Below, piece by piece: positions 1 to 5,103 of a stretch of 5,103 nt of DNA. The position numbers were made by a program, and so were the translations under genes. The DNA comes from Phycisphaerales bacterium UBA2402. GTDB taxonomy: Bacteria; Planctomycetota; Phycisphaerae; Phycisphaerales; UBA1924. The stretch lies in contig DDSA01000200.1 in the NCBI GenBank assembly GCA_002343715.1, forward strand, positions 2,104 to 7,206. Reading direction: 5' to 3'. The notes below the pieces were generated by a model. The model was not told the DNA's origin and searched no databases. It saw only the letters and a program-made list of their open reading frames with translations. How positions within the stretch are numbered: position 1 is the stretch's first letter; each line of letters opens with the position of its first letter.

Positions 1-165
1 GTGGTCCTCGACGCCGCCGATGTCGTAGAGGACGCCCTTCTCCGCCCGGACGATACCGCCGATATAGGGATAGAGGCGTTCGGCGATTTCGGTGGTGATC
101 CACGGGGCGCGGCCCTTCGTGGAGAAGACGACGTGAAATAGGAGTTGGGAGTAGGTGCCGGGCAT
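1..165 (-). CDS. IS200-like / REP-associated tyrosine (Y1) transposase, N-terminal part, cut by window edge
   Basis: The 55 visible codons begin MPGTYSQLLFHVVFSTKGR and end GGVEDH at the window edge. This is the pattern of the Y1 transposase family (IS200/IS605 TnpA and REP-associated transposases): a first beta strand with (V/I)VFSTKGR, then a helix with LYPYIGGIVR, then a strand leading into the DHVHLL histidine-hydrophobic-histidine motif. Only the first His of that motif (residue 55) is inside the window; the catalytic Tyr would lie outside. Family members cut and rejoin single-stranded DNA at hairpins. The start at 165 is supported by an AGGA-type ribosome site six bases upstream. It is preceded by a palindromic block at 177-293, which is the expected substrate-type DNA for such enzymes. 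Whether the gene is intact cannot be seen. The family call is firm; the choice between an IS200 element and a domesticated RAYT is open. Confidence 0.88.
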   Translation of the reverse strand, partial: MPGTYSQLLFHVVFSTKGRAPWITTEIAERLYPYIGGIVRAEKGVLYDIGGVEDH

Positions 166-170
166 CGGGA

Positions 171-176
171 ATCCTT
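171..176 (-). promoter_or_regulatory. Ribosome binding site of the Y1 transposase
   Basis: On the minus strand the sequence reads GAAGGATTCCCG followed by the ATG at 165, giving an AAGGA core about six to seven bases before the start. It directly abuts the GC hairpin at 177-191, so folding of that hairpin could change access of ribosomes to the site. That regulatory effect is inference; translational control by leader hairpins is known for IS200 transposases. Confidence 0.6.
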
Positions 177-293
177 CGCCCCTTCGGGGCGGGAAAAGCA
201 TAAGGGAACCTCGCTTCCACGGGTTCCGCGTCGGCGGGCTGCGCCGCGCCGCCGCTCCACCCGTGGCTACAACCCGACGCCCCTTTGGGGCGT
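177..293. repeat. REP/RAYT-like palindromic block: short hairpin, long hairpin, short hairpin
   Basis: Three inverted repeats are visible. Hairpin A at 177-191 is CGCCCC-TTC-GGGGCG. The central hairpin has an exact 8-base outer stem, CCACGGGT at 217-224 with ACCCGTGG at 259-266, and an inner CGGCGG/CCGCCG stem at 232-237 and 249-254. Hairpin B at 277-293 is ACGCCCC-TTT-GGGGCGT. A and B match at 14 of 15 bases over 177-191 and 278-292, so the block is nearly symmetric around the long hairpin. It lies between the stop of the 78-residue gene and the start of the Y1 transposase, the usual position of REP-type palindromes beside their transposase. Whether copies exist elsewhere in the genome cannot be tested here. 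There is no T-tract, so it is not a typical intrinsic terminator, although hairpin B begins just past the stop codon of the preceding gene. Confidence 0.7.
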
Positions 294-303
294 TCAGGGT
301 CGA

Positions 304-540
304 TCAGAGTCCGGCTTCGCCGTCCTCGATCTGCATCGCGGTAGCGAGCGCCAACGCATTGCGGAGGATGCTGGTGCCGAACTTCCGAGCGAGATGGAGT
401 ACTTCTTGAGCGCCTTGCTCGGTCCATTCGGCATCTCGCACAAGAGCGGCGACGATCTGTTCGTCGGTCGCTCCTTCACCGACTTTGGCGATGAGATTGT
501 CATACTCGGCAAGGAGAATATCGGTGATGAGTTCCGGCAT
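304..540 (-). CDS. Unrecognised small acidic, helix-rich protein (78 aa)
   Basis: I do not recognise this family. The protein begins MPELITDILLAEYDN and continues with alternating hydrophobic and charged residues that suggest three or four amphipathic helices. It has the stretches WTEQGAQEVLHLARKFG and LRNALALATAM, and an acidic end (QIEDGEAGL). There are no cysteines, no signal peptide and no clear membrane segment. An in-frame ATG at 588 would add 16 residues, but that start overlaps the end of the HNH gene and its purine-rich stretch lies too close. The ATG at 540 has GGAGA seven bases upstream and is chosen. It is the last gene of a three-gene minus-strand cluster, 28 bases after the HNH gene, and ends 11 bases from the palindromic block. 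A/T-ending codons are frequent (12 of 31 codons counted after the first two). A small partner or immunity protein for the nuclease is possible but is speculation. Confidence 0.65.
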   Translation of the reverse strand: MPELITDILLAEYDNLIAKVGEGATDEQIVAALVRDAEWTEQGAQEVLHLARKFGTSILRNALALATAMQIEDGEAGL

Positions 541-547
541 GGGCGTG

Positions 548-552
548 TCTCC
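548..552 (-). promoter_or_regulatory. Ribosome binding site deciding the start of the 78-aa gene
   Basis: The minus strand reads GGAGACACGCCC followed by ATG at 540, a seven-base spacing from GGAGA. It lies in the 28-base gap after the stop of the HNH gene and favours the 540 start over the longer in-frame start at 588. Confidence 0.6.
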
Positions 553-568
553 ACAACGGTGGTGCGGG

Positions 569-1342
569 TCAGGCGGCGTCAAAGACATTCTCCCGGTGCC
601 AGCGCAAGCACGCGGGGTCGGGATAGAAACGGGCGGGCGGGATGATCTGCTGGCCGTGCCGCGATGCGACGAGATCGGCGGCGGCTTGGTCTTTCAGTTC
701 GCGCACTCGCCCGCTGACGCGCAGCGTCAGGTCGTCCTCGATCGTGACGAGGCCGCAATCGAATAGACGATCGAATGTCGCCGACATGCACACGCCGTTG
801 GTCGGATCGGCGCGGCGACGCTCATCGACACTCCACGGAACGATGTGGCCGGCGACAAGGCATTCAACGAGTGGCAGGCCTGTCACGCAGCAACTGTTGT
901 TGTAGCTGCTGACGACGGCATCGCGGAAGAATGCTTGGTGCAATCGCTGCTTGACGGTGACAATCTTGTCCGACGGGCCGCCGGGCGGCACGAGCGGTGC
1001 GTCGGGATGACTCAGCGGTTCATGTTCGCGGCGAAGGTCGTGGGCCCGGACTATCAGGCCGTTCCAGTCGGCATGGAACTCGTCCCAGATAGCCTTGTCG
1101 AGCTTGCTGCCGTGCGTCAGGCCAGAGATGTTGAGGGCCGCGAGTTGCGGGTCGAAGGCCCCGAAGTTACCGAGCTTGCGGGCGACGGACGCCGGTGTGC
1201 GATGCAGAAGCGCCGCGAGTTCCTTCACACGCGAGTCGGTCGCCTTTGTGCGCTGGAATGGGATTCGGCAATACAACTCGAACGCGAGAATCAGTTGTTC
1301 GCGAGTCCAAGGTTGACCGTCGTTGGCGGGCCGCGCATCCAT
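569..1342 (-). CDS. HNH_2-type endonuclease-like protein (257 aa)
   Basis: Likely a metal-dependent DNA endonuclease of the HNH/beta-beta-alpha-metal superfamily, resembling proteins annotated as HNH endonuclease or putative restriction endonuclease. Residues 12-65 (WTREQLILAFELYCR ... RTPASVARKLGNF) match the N-terminal helical region, probably DNA-contacting, of this group. After a linker, the nuclease core runs from about 146 to 202: CCVTG at 151-155, GHIVPW with His166, NG with Asn182, then SATFDRLFDCGLVTI. In the usual HNH_2 pattern a His stands before the RxFD(x)GL segment; here the positions hold Phe190 and Asp191, so the signature reads H-N-D or H-N-F. Activity may therefore be altered. 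The start at 1342 has a strong GAGGAG four bases upstream, and that site overlaps the stop of the preceding gene, suggesting translational coupling. No methyltransferase partner is visible, so a restriction role is unproven. Confidence 0.85.
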   Translation of the reverse strand: MDARPANDGQPWTREQLILAFELYCRIPFQRTKATDSRVKELAALLHRTPASVARKLGNFGAFDPQLAALNISGLTHGSKLDKAIWDEFHADWNGLIVRAHDLRREHEPLSHPDAPLVPPGGPSDKIVTVKQRLHQAFFRDAVVSSYNNSCCVTGLPLVECLVAGHIVPWSVDERRRADPTNGVCMSATFDRLFDCGLVTIEDDLTLRVSGRVRELKDQAAADLVASRHGQQIIPPARFYPDPACLRWHRENVFDAA

Positions 1343-1346
1343 TCAT

Positions 1347-1352
1347 CTCCTC
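1347..1352 (-). promoter_or_regulatory. Strong ribosome binding site of the HNH gene, overlapping the upstream stop codon
   Basis: The minus strand reads ATGAGGAGATGA then ATG at 1342. The GAGGAG core shares two bases with the TGA that ends the 116-residue gene (1351-1353), so termination of one gene and initiation of the next happen at the same spot. This supports co-translation and one transcript. Confidence 0.7.
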
Positions 1353-1701
1353 ATGCCGCCATATGACGGGCCGCCGCAGCCGCGTTGGGGGGCTCGATGA
1401 CGCGCGGGCCGTCGCCTTCTGGTTCCGCGTCAAATTGGAAGCTTGTCGGGCAGTCGCGGGCCTCTTTCGCGTCGAACAGTGTGATGCGGAAGCGATGCGA
1501 ACTCACCCGCCCGATCGCCACCGTGTCACCGGGCTTGATGCAGTGCTTGACGAAGAACTCACCCTGCTTGGTCGCCTTGGCCGCGTGAAGACTCCGGTTC
1601 AGCGGCTTGGCGCTGAATGCGGCGGGGGCGGGGGGTTTGGATCCGGCCACTTTCGTACGCCGGGACAGGGTGGTGGCGAGTTTACTCGCTTTCTTGGCCA
1701 T
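1351..1701 (-). CDS. Unrecognised basic protein (116 aa), first gene of the HNH cluster
   Basis: I do not recognise this protein. Residues 1 to about 45 are low-complexity and rich in Lys, Arg, Ala and Pro (MAKKASKLATTLSRR, SKPPAPAAF) and are probably disordered; such tails often bind nucleic acids. Residues 46 to about 100 look like a small beta-rich fold, with GEFFVKHCIKPGDTVAIG, HRFRITLFDAKEA and SFQFDAEPEG. The C-terminus is Ala-rich (NAAAAARHMAA). There is no signal peptide or membrane segment. The start at 1701 has no good ribosome binding site, so it is the least certain point. The stop overlaps the ribosome site of the HNH gene with only 8 bases between the two coding regions, which argues for a real gene and a shared transcript. 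It might be a DNA-binding or regulatory partner of the nuclease, but nothing visible proves that. Confidence 0.65.
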   Translation of the reverse strand: MAKKASKLATTLSRRTKVAGSKPPAPAAFSAKPLNRSLHAAKATKQGEFFVKHCIKPGDTVAIGRVSSHRFRITLFDAKEARDCPTSFQFDAEPEGDGPRVIEPPNAAAAARHMAA

Positions 1702-1917
1702 GACCCATGATGGTACCTCACGACACCCCGTGACGAATAACTTGGTTCCGTTTTAGACATGAACCGCGGCGGCGGTGTGGACGGCCCGGATGCAGAGGCG
1801 TTCATTCTCGCCCTGGAGAGCGGTTGTTGGGCGAATCTCTGCTCCTTTCGCCGCGCCGAACACCGCAACACTCGTCAACGTCCGGAGTTCGTCACTCTGC
1901 CCCCGCTACCCTCGCCC
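1702..1917. other. Divergent intergenic region between the HNH cluster and the protease gene
   Basis: These 216 bases separate two oppositely directed units and must hold start signals for both if each has its own promoter. I find no convincing -35/-10 pair on either strand. A small inverted repeat, TCACG at 1718-1722 and CGTGA at 1729-1733 with a 6-base spacer, could be an operator but is short enough to be chance. The plus-strand reading frame of the protease stays open from 1759 through this region, but the peptide there does not look like protein and sits before a clear signal peptide. Confidence 0.4.
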
Positions 1918-1986
1918 ATGCGCTCCCCAGCCCTGCTCACGTTGGCCCTGATCTCCACCCTGCCCGCGGCGGCCCTAGCCCAGGCC
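1918..1986 (+). other. Signal peptide of the HtrA-like protease
   Basis: Arg2 is followed by a hydrophobic core (PALLTLALISTLPAAALA) and an A-x-A site. Cleavage is possible after residue 21 or 23. The segment fixes the translation start and places the protease outside the cytoplasmic membrane. Confidence 0.8.
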
Positions 1987-4017
1987 CCCGACCCTCAGCG
2001 CCTGCGCGAGGACATGCGCGCCATGGTCGCCCGCGCCCGCGACAAGGTCTATCCCGCACTGGTCAACATCAGCGTCGTGACGCTTTCCTATTACGGGGGC
2101 AAGGAGGCCAAGGGGGGCAGCACCGGCAGCGGCACGATCATGTCGCCCGAGGGGTTTGTCCTGACCAACCAGCACGTGGTCAACGACGGCCGCACCTTCC
2201 GGGTGACGCTCGCCGACAAGCGCGAGGTGCCCGCGACACTGGTGGGCGAGGACCCCCTGACCGACCTGGCGGTCCTCAAGATCGACCTCTCCAAGCTCGA
2301 CCCGGGCGAGACGCTGGCCCACGCCCGCTTCGGCGATTCCTCGAAACTCGTCATCGGTGACTCCGTCATGGCCATGGGTTCGCCACTGGCGCTCTCTCGC
2401 TCGGTCACGCTGGGCATCGTCAGCAATCTCGAGCGTGTCTTCACCGCCGACAGCGGCGACGATGTGGAGGAACTCGCCTTCGAGCGGGGCCGCACGGGCC
2501 TCTTCACCAGCTGGATCCAGCACGATGCCGCCATCAACCCCGGCAACTCCGGCGGGCCGCTGGTGGACCTCGACGGCAATGTCGTCGGCATCAACGCCAT
2601 GATGGTCGGATATTCCGGCATCGGTCTGGCCATCCCCCAGTCGCTGGCCGAGCCCGTCTACAACCAACTCGTCAAGAGCGGCGAGGTCATGCGCAGTTAC
2701 TTCGGCATCGCCCTCAAGAGCACCAAGCGATCAGACTTCAAGGAAGGTGTGCTGCTCAACAGCGTCGAGAAGGGCGGCCCCGCCGACCGCGCCGGCCTGC
2801 TGGCCGGGGACCTCATCATCTCGATGAACGGGGAGCCGGTCAACGTCCGCTTCGCCGAGGAAGTCCCCCTCTTCTCCCGCCGTCTCGCCGAGTTCCCCAT
2901 CGGCAGCACGGTGACGATCGGCTACCGGCGCGGCGATCAGACCGGCACGGCGGTGGTCACCACCGAGAAGATGCTCAAGGAGGCGGGCGACGAAACAGCG
3001 CTGCGCTCCTGGGGCGTTGCGCTGCGCGAAATCACCGAGCGGCTCGCCCGCGATCTGCGCCTGTCGGCGACCGAGGGCGCCTTCGTCACCAGCATCCGGC
3101 GGGGCAGCCCGGCGGAGACCGCCGAGCCGCAGCTCTTCCCCGGCGACATCATCACCGAGATCGACGGCCGGAGCGTGAAGACGCTGAAGGACGCCGCGGA
3201 GCAGTACAAATCGATCATGCAGCGCGACCCGATTCCCGAGTTCGTGGTCATCGCCCTTGACCGTCAGGGGAAGAACTTCGTCACGCTCATCAAGCCCCGG
3301 CCAGTCAAGAAGGAAGACCCGCCCCGCGAGGTGCCCAAGAGTTGGATCGGCGTGGCCACGCAGGTCGTGCTGCGTGACCTGGCGGCCAAGCTCGGCGATC
3401 CGGCGTGGCTCGGCTTCCGCGTGACGAGGGTCTACCCCGGCACCTTCGCCGAGAGCAGCGGGCTGAAGGTGGGCGACATCATCACCACGGTCAACGGCGA
3501 ACGGCTAGCTCCCCGAAGTGCCCAGGAGGCGGGGGCGCTGAGCCGCAAGGTCCGGTCCCTGCCCATCAGCCAGCCGGCCAAACTCTCCATCATCCGCGAC
3601 GGGAGCGCGATGGACATCGAAGTGCCGCTGGAACGGACTCGAACCACGCGCGAGGAGGCTCTCAAGGACGAGAACAAGGACTTCGAGCTCACCGTCCGCG
3701 AACTCACCTTCTTCGACCGCGATGATGCCCGCTGGGGCGAGGATGTGACGGGCGTGATCGTGGAGAACTGCGAGCGGGCGGGGTGGGCCGGGCTGGCGGG
3801 CGTCAACCCGGGAGACCTGATCCAGCGGATCGGTTCGTTCGAGGTGCGCGACATTCCCTCGTACCGCAGGGCGATGGAGGCCGTCGCCAAGGAACAGCCC
3901 GCGAAGGTCACGTTCGTCGTCCTCCGCCGGAGCCGAACCTATTTCCTCTTCGCCGAACCGGAATGGAAGCCCGCCACCAACGACGAGGAGAAGGACACGG
4001 CGCAGCGCCCGCAATGA
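1918..4017 (+). CDS. Secreted HtrA/Deg-type serine protease with four PDZ domains (699 aa)
   Basis: A trypsin-like S1C protease that degrades or handles misfolded envelope proteins in the HtrA/Deg family. A signal peptide covers about residues 1-21 (MRSPALLTLALISTLPAAALA, with cleavage likely after ALA-21 or AQA-23). The protease domain spans about 40-250 with the full triad: His86 in TNQHVV, Asp116 in LTDLAVLKID and Ser211 in NPGNSGGPLV. The oxyanion-loop sequence is normal. Four PDZ domains follow, at about 260-349, 364-459, 475-573 and 588-678, each with a GD(L/I)I-type strand (GDLIISMNG, GDIITEIDG, GDIITTVNG, GDLIQRIG). The tail is hydrophilic. DegP has two PDZ domains and DegS has one, so this protein is long for the family. 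The segment before Ser211 carries about 15 extra, acidic residues. The start at 1918 is chosen because it opens the signal peptide. No Shine-Dalgarno is seen, and an in-frame ATG at 1759 would add 53 non-secretory-looking residues. Confidence 0.93.
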   Translation: MRSPALLTLALISTLPAAALAQAPDPQRLREDMRAMVARARDKVYPALVNISVVTLSYYGGKEAKGGSTGSGTIMSPEGFVLTNQHVVNDGRTFRVTLADKREVPATLVGEDPLTDLAVLKIDLSKLDPGETLAHARFGDSSKLVIGDSVMAMGSPLALSRSVTLGIVSNLERVFTADSGDDVEELAFERGRTGLFTSWIQHDAAINPGNSGGPLVDLDGNVVGINAMMVGYSGIGLAIPQSLAEPVYNQLVKSGEVMRSYFGIALKSTKRSDFKEGVLLNSVEKGGPADRAGLLAGDLIISMNGEPVNVRFAEEVPLFSRRLAEFPIGSTVTIGYRRGDQTGTAVVTTEKMLKEAGDETALRSWGVALREITERLARDLRLSATEGAFVTSIRRGSPAETAEPQLFPGDIITEIDGRSVKTLKDAAEQYKSIMQRDPIPEFVVIALDRQGKNFVTLIKPRPVKKEDPPREVPKSWIGVATQVVLRDLAAKLGDPAWLGFRVTRVYPGTFAESSGLKVGDIITTVNGERLAPRSAQEAGALSRKVRSLPISQPAKLSIIRDGSAMDIEVPLERTRTTREEALKDENKDFELTVRELTFFDRDDARWGEDVTGVIVENCERAGWAGLAGVNPGDLIQRIGSFEVRDIPSYRRAMEAVAKEQPAKVTFVVLRRSRTYFLFAEPEWKPATNDEEKDTAQRPQ

Positions 4018-4034
4018 TCGGCGTAAAGGCGGCA

Positions 4035-4056
4035 CGCCGACCGTGTTCGGTCAGCG
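4035..4056 (+). other. Small hairpin between the protease gene and the zinc-ribbon gene
   Basis: GACCG at 4039-4043 and CGGTC at 4048-4052 pair around a TGTT loop. CGC at 4035-4037 and GCG at 4054-4056 extend the stem past one mismatch. There is no T-tract after it, so a normal intrinsic terminator is unlikely. It could stabilise the upstream mRNA end or modulate read-through into the next gene, or be chance in GC-rich DNA. Confidence 0.3.
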
Positions 4057-4083
4057 CTGCGGAACGACAGTGCGGACAAGCCG

Positions 4084-5103
4084 ATGCTCTGGGTTGCGGC
4101 CATCCTCCCCGTGGTGACGATCGGCGCGTGGCTGGTCTGGCGGGGTCTCTTCGGGGATCGTGCCAAGGGCCGCGCACGCTGCCCCGGGTGCTGGTACTCC
4201 ATGAGCGGCATCAACGCCTCCCAAGGCGCGTGGCGGTGCCCCGAGTGCGGCCTGGAGACGCGGCACGAGCGGGACCTCTTCCGTTCCCGAAGGCGGTGGT
4301 CGTCGGCGCTTACGGGGCTGGTGCTTCTGTCGGTCGCGACTTCGTGGCCCGTGTACAGGCTGGTCCGCGCGACGTGGTGGCGGGCGTATCTTCCCGACAC
4401 GGTGCTCATCGCGATGGTGGGACGTGCCGCCGACGACTGGCCCGAGCGCCTGCTGATCGAGCGTGTGCGCCGTGATGATGTCGTCGTCGGCGAGCCGGTC
4501 CCCGGCGCGCTCTGGGCGTGGCAGCGGGGCGCGCTGGTCTCACGCTGCATCAGCATCGCCAACGACCCGTTGCACGTGCCGCACCGGCGGCGCACCGCCG
4601 CGTGGATCGGGGGCGTGCTATCCACGGATTTCGCGGAGCGCGAGCGCCTCGCCCTTGCCGAGCCGGTGCTCTTCAGCAACGACCTCGATCCCGCGCCCTG
4701 CCCGGCGCCCGATGAAATTCTCGCCGCGGCGAGGGTGAGCGACAGCACGGTGCGCGAGTTGCTGGCGGAGGTCGCCCCCAACGTGCTGGGCGATGTCACG
4801 GGCGACACGCCCCGCGCGGTCGCGGCGGAGCAGATCGACCTCGACTTCGACGACCACGAGGGGCGCGATTGCCTGATCGTGCTCAAGTCCTGGCCGCTGC
4901 GGCAGGCTTTTCTGCTCCTGTCTCGCCGCGGCGTCTCGTGGGGTTTGTGCGGCGTGGAGCACGCGTCGCGTTCCGATGATTCCGGGCGGCCCGCACATCT
5001 GATTCATTTCGGTCGCCGGCCCTTTCTCGCCGTCGAGACGGCCACGCCCGGCAGCGGGCTGGGCTACCGGGGCGAGAACCTCACGCTCTACTCGCTCTCG
5101 ACC
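4084..5103 (+). CDS. Membrane-anchored zinc-ribbon protein of unknown function, open at the right edge (340 codons visible)
   Basis: The frame is open from the ATG at 4084 to the last base. A hydrophobic segment (MLWVAAILPVVTIGAWLVW, residues 1-19) is followed by a C4 zinc ribbon: CPGC at 33-36 with WYSM behind it and CPEC at 52-55. A basic stretch (about 62-72) and a second hydrophobic segment (about 75-93, ALTGLVLLSVATSWPVY) come next. The ribbon would thus sit in a short loop between two membrane helices, and the basic stretch before helix two suggests that the loop is cytoplasmic. Residues 100-340 form a large region I cannot assign. Zinc ribbons of the CPxCWYxM...CPECG type next to membrane segments are frequent in Planctomycetota proteins. 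The gene follows the protease by 66 bases on the same strand. No clear ribosome site precedes the ATG, and the preceding in-frame stop at 4024-4026 allows no upstream ATG or GTG. Confidence 0.72.
   Translation, partial: MLWVAAILPVVTIGAWLVWRGLFGDRAKGRARCPGCWYSMSGINASQGAWRCPECGLETRHERDLFRSRRRWSSALTGLVLLSVATSWPVYRLVRATWWRAYLPDTVLIAMVGRAADDWPERLLIERVRRDDVVVGEPVPGALWAWQRGALVSRCISIANDPLHVPHRRRTAAWIGGVLSTDFAERERLALAEPVLFSNDLDPAPCPAPDEILAAARVSDSTVRELLAEVAPNVLGDVTGDTPRAVAAEQIDLDFDDHEGRDCLIVLKSWPLRQAFLLLSRRGVSWGLCGVEHASRSDDSGRPAHLIHFGRRPFLAVETATPGSGLGYRGENLTLYSLST

Noticed and set aside
277..306. Hairpin B as an intrinsic terminator of the HNH cluster
   Set aside because: It starts about 10 bases after the stop codon, but no T-tract follows on the minus strand, and its near-twin at 177-191 fits a repeat element better.
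845..1366. Plus-strand frame of 173 codons opposite the HNH gene
   Set aside because: The minus-strand frame carries the HNH signature, a strong ribosome site and cluster context; this one has none of these.
1195..1710. Plus-strand frame of 171 codons across the 116-residue gene and HNH start
   Set aside because: It runs across two minus-strand genes and their shared ribosome site, and has no recognisable motif or ribosome site of its own.
1740..1775. Possible -35/-10 promoter pair towards the minus-strand cluster
   Set aside because: The best pair (TTCATG with TATTCG, 17-18 base spacing) matches only about half of each consensus, which is expected by chance.
1975..2667. Minus-strand frame inside the protease gene
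   Set aside because: It lies wholly antisense to the catalytic domain with its conserved triad; the product is low-complexity Gly/Asp/Val/Ala and matches nothing.
3783..4475. Plus-strand frame crossing from the protease end into the next gene, with an ATG at 4014 overlapping the protease stop
   Set aside because: The overlap ATGA looked attractive for coupling, but the product is Arg/Gly-rich without hydrophobic segments, and the frame beginning at 4084 clearly encodes the zinc ribbon.
3939..4886. Long minus-strand reading frame opposite the zinc-ribbon gene
   Set aside because: Its product is a Ser/Arg/Ala-rich string with no recognisable fold, as expected opposite a GC-rich coding strand. 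The plus-strand frame has membrane segments and a clear zinc ribbon.

Overview
The window is high-GC bacterial DNA. A member of the Planctomycetota, probably Phycisphaerae, is the best guess. The reasons are the membrane-anchored zinc ribbon of the CPxCWYxM...CPECG type in the last gene, a multi-PDZ HtrA-like protease, genes started without a clear Shine-Dalgarno site, and GC-rich palindromes beside an IS200-like transposase. This is inference from family knowledge and no search was run.

Left part (1-1701, all minus strand): The left edge holds the first 55 codons of an IS200/REP-associated tyrosine (Y1) transposase. It is preceded by about 120 bases of noncoding palindromes: two nearly identical short GC hairpins flanking one long hairpin, a REP/RAYT-like arrangement. 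Reading leftwards towards it is a tight three-gene cluster: an unrecognised basic 116-residue protein, an HNH_2-type nuclease-like protein of 257 residues, and an unrecognised acidic 78-residue protein. The gaps are 8 and 28 bases and the two downstream genes have good ribosome binding sites. This cluster uses many more A/T-ending codons than the genes to its right, so it looks like accessory, possibly transferred DNA next to a mobile element.

Middle (1702-1917): A 216-base divergent intergenic region. No convincing promoter can be read in it.

Right part (1918-5103, plus strand): A secreted HtrA/Deg-type serine protease of 699 residues has an intact His86-Asp116-Ser211 triad and four PDZ domains, against one or two in familiar HtrA proteins. 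It also has an acidic extension in the loop that corresponds to the L3 sensor loop of DegP. After 66 bases, with a small hairpin, comes the start of a membrane protein with two N-terminal hydrophobic segments around a C4 zinc ribbon and a long unrecognised region. It runs open off the right edge (340 codons visible). The two genes may be one transcription unit concerned with the cell envelope.

No tRNA, rRNA, CRISPR array or complete insertion sequence is visible. The parts most worth a second look are the palindrome-transposase unit, the compact HNH cluster with its altered HNH signature, and the four-PDZ protease with its neighbour.
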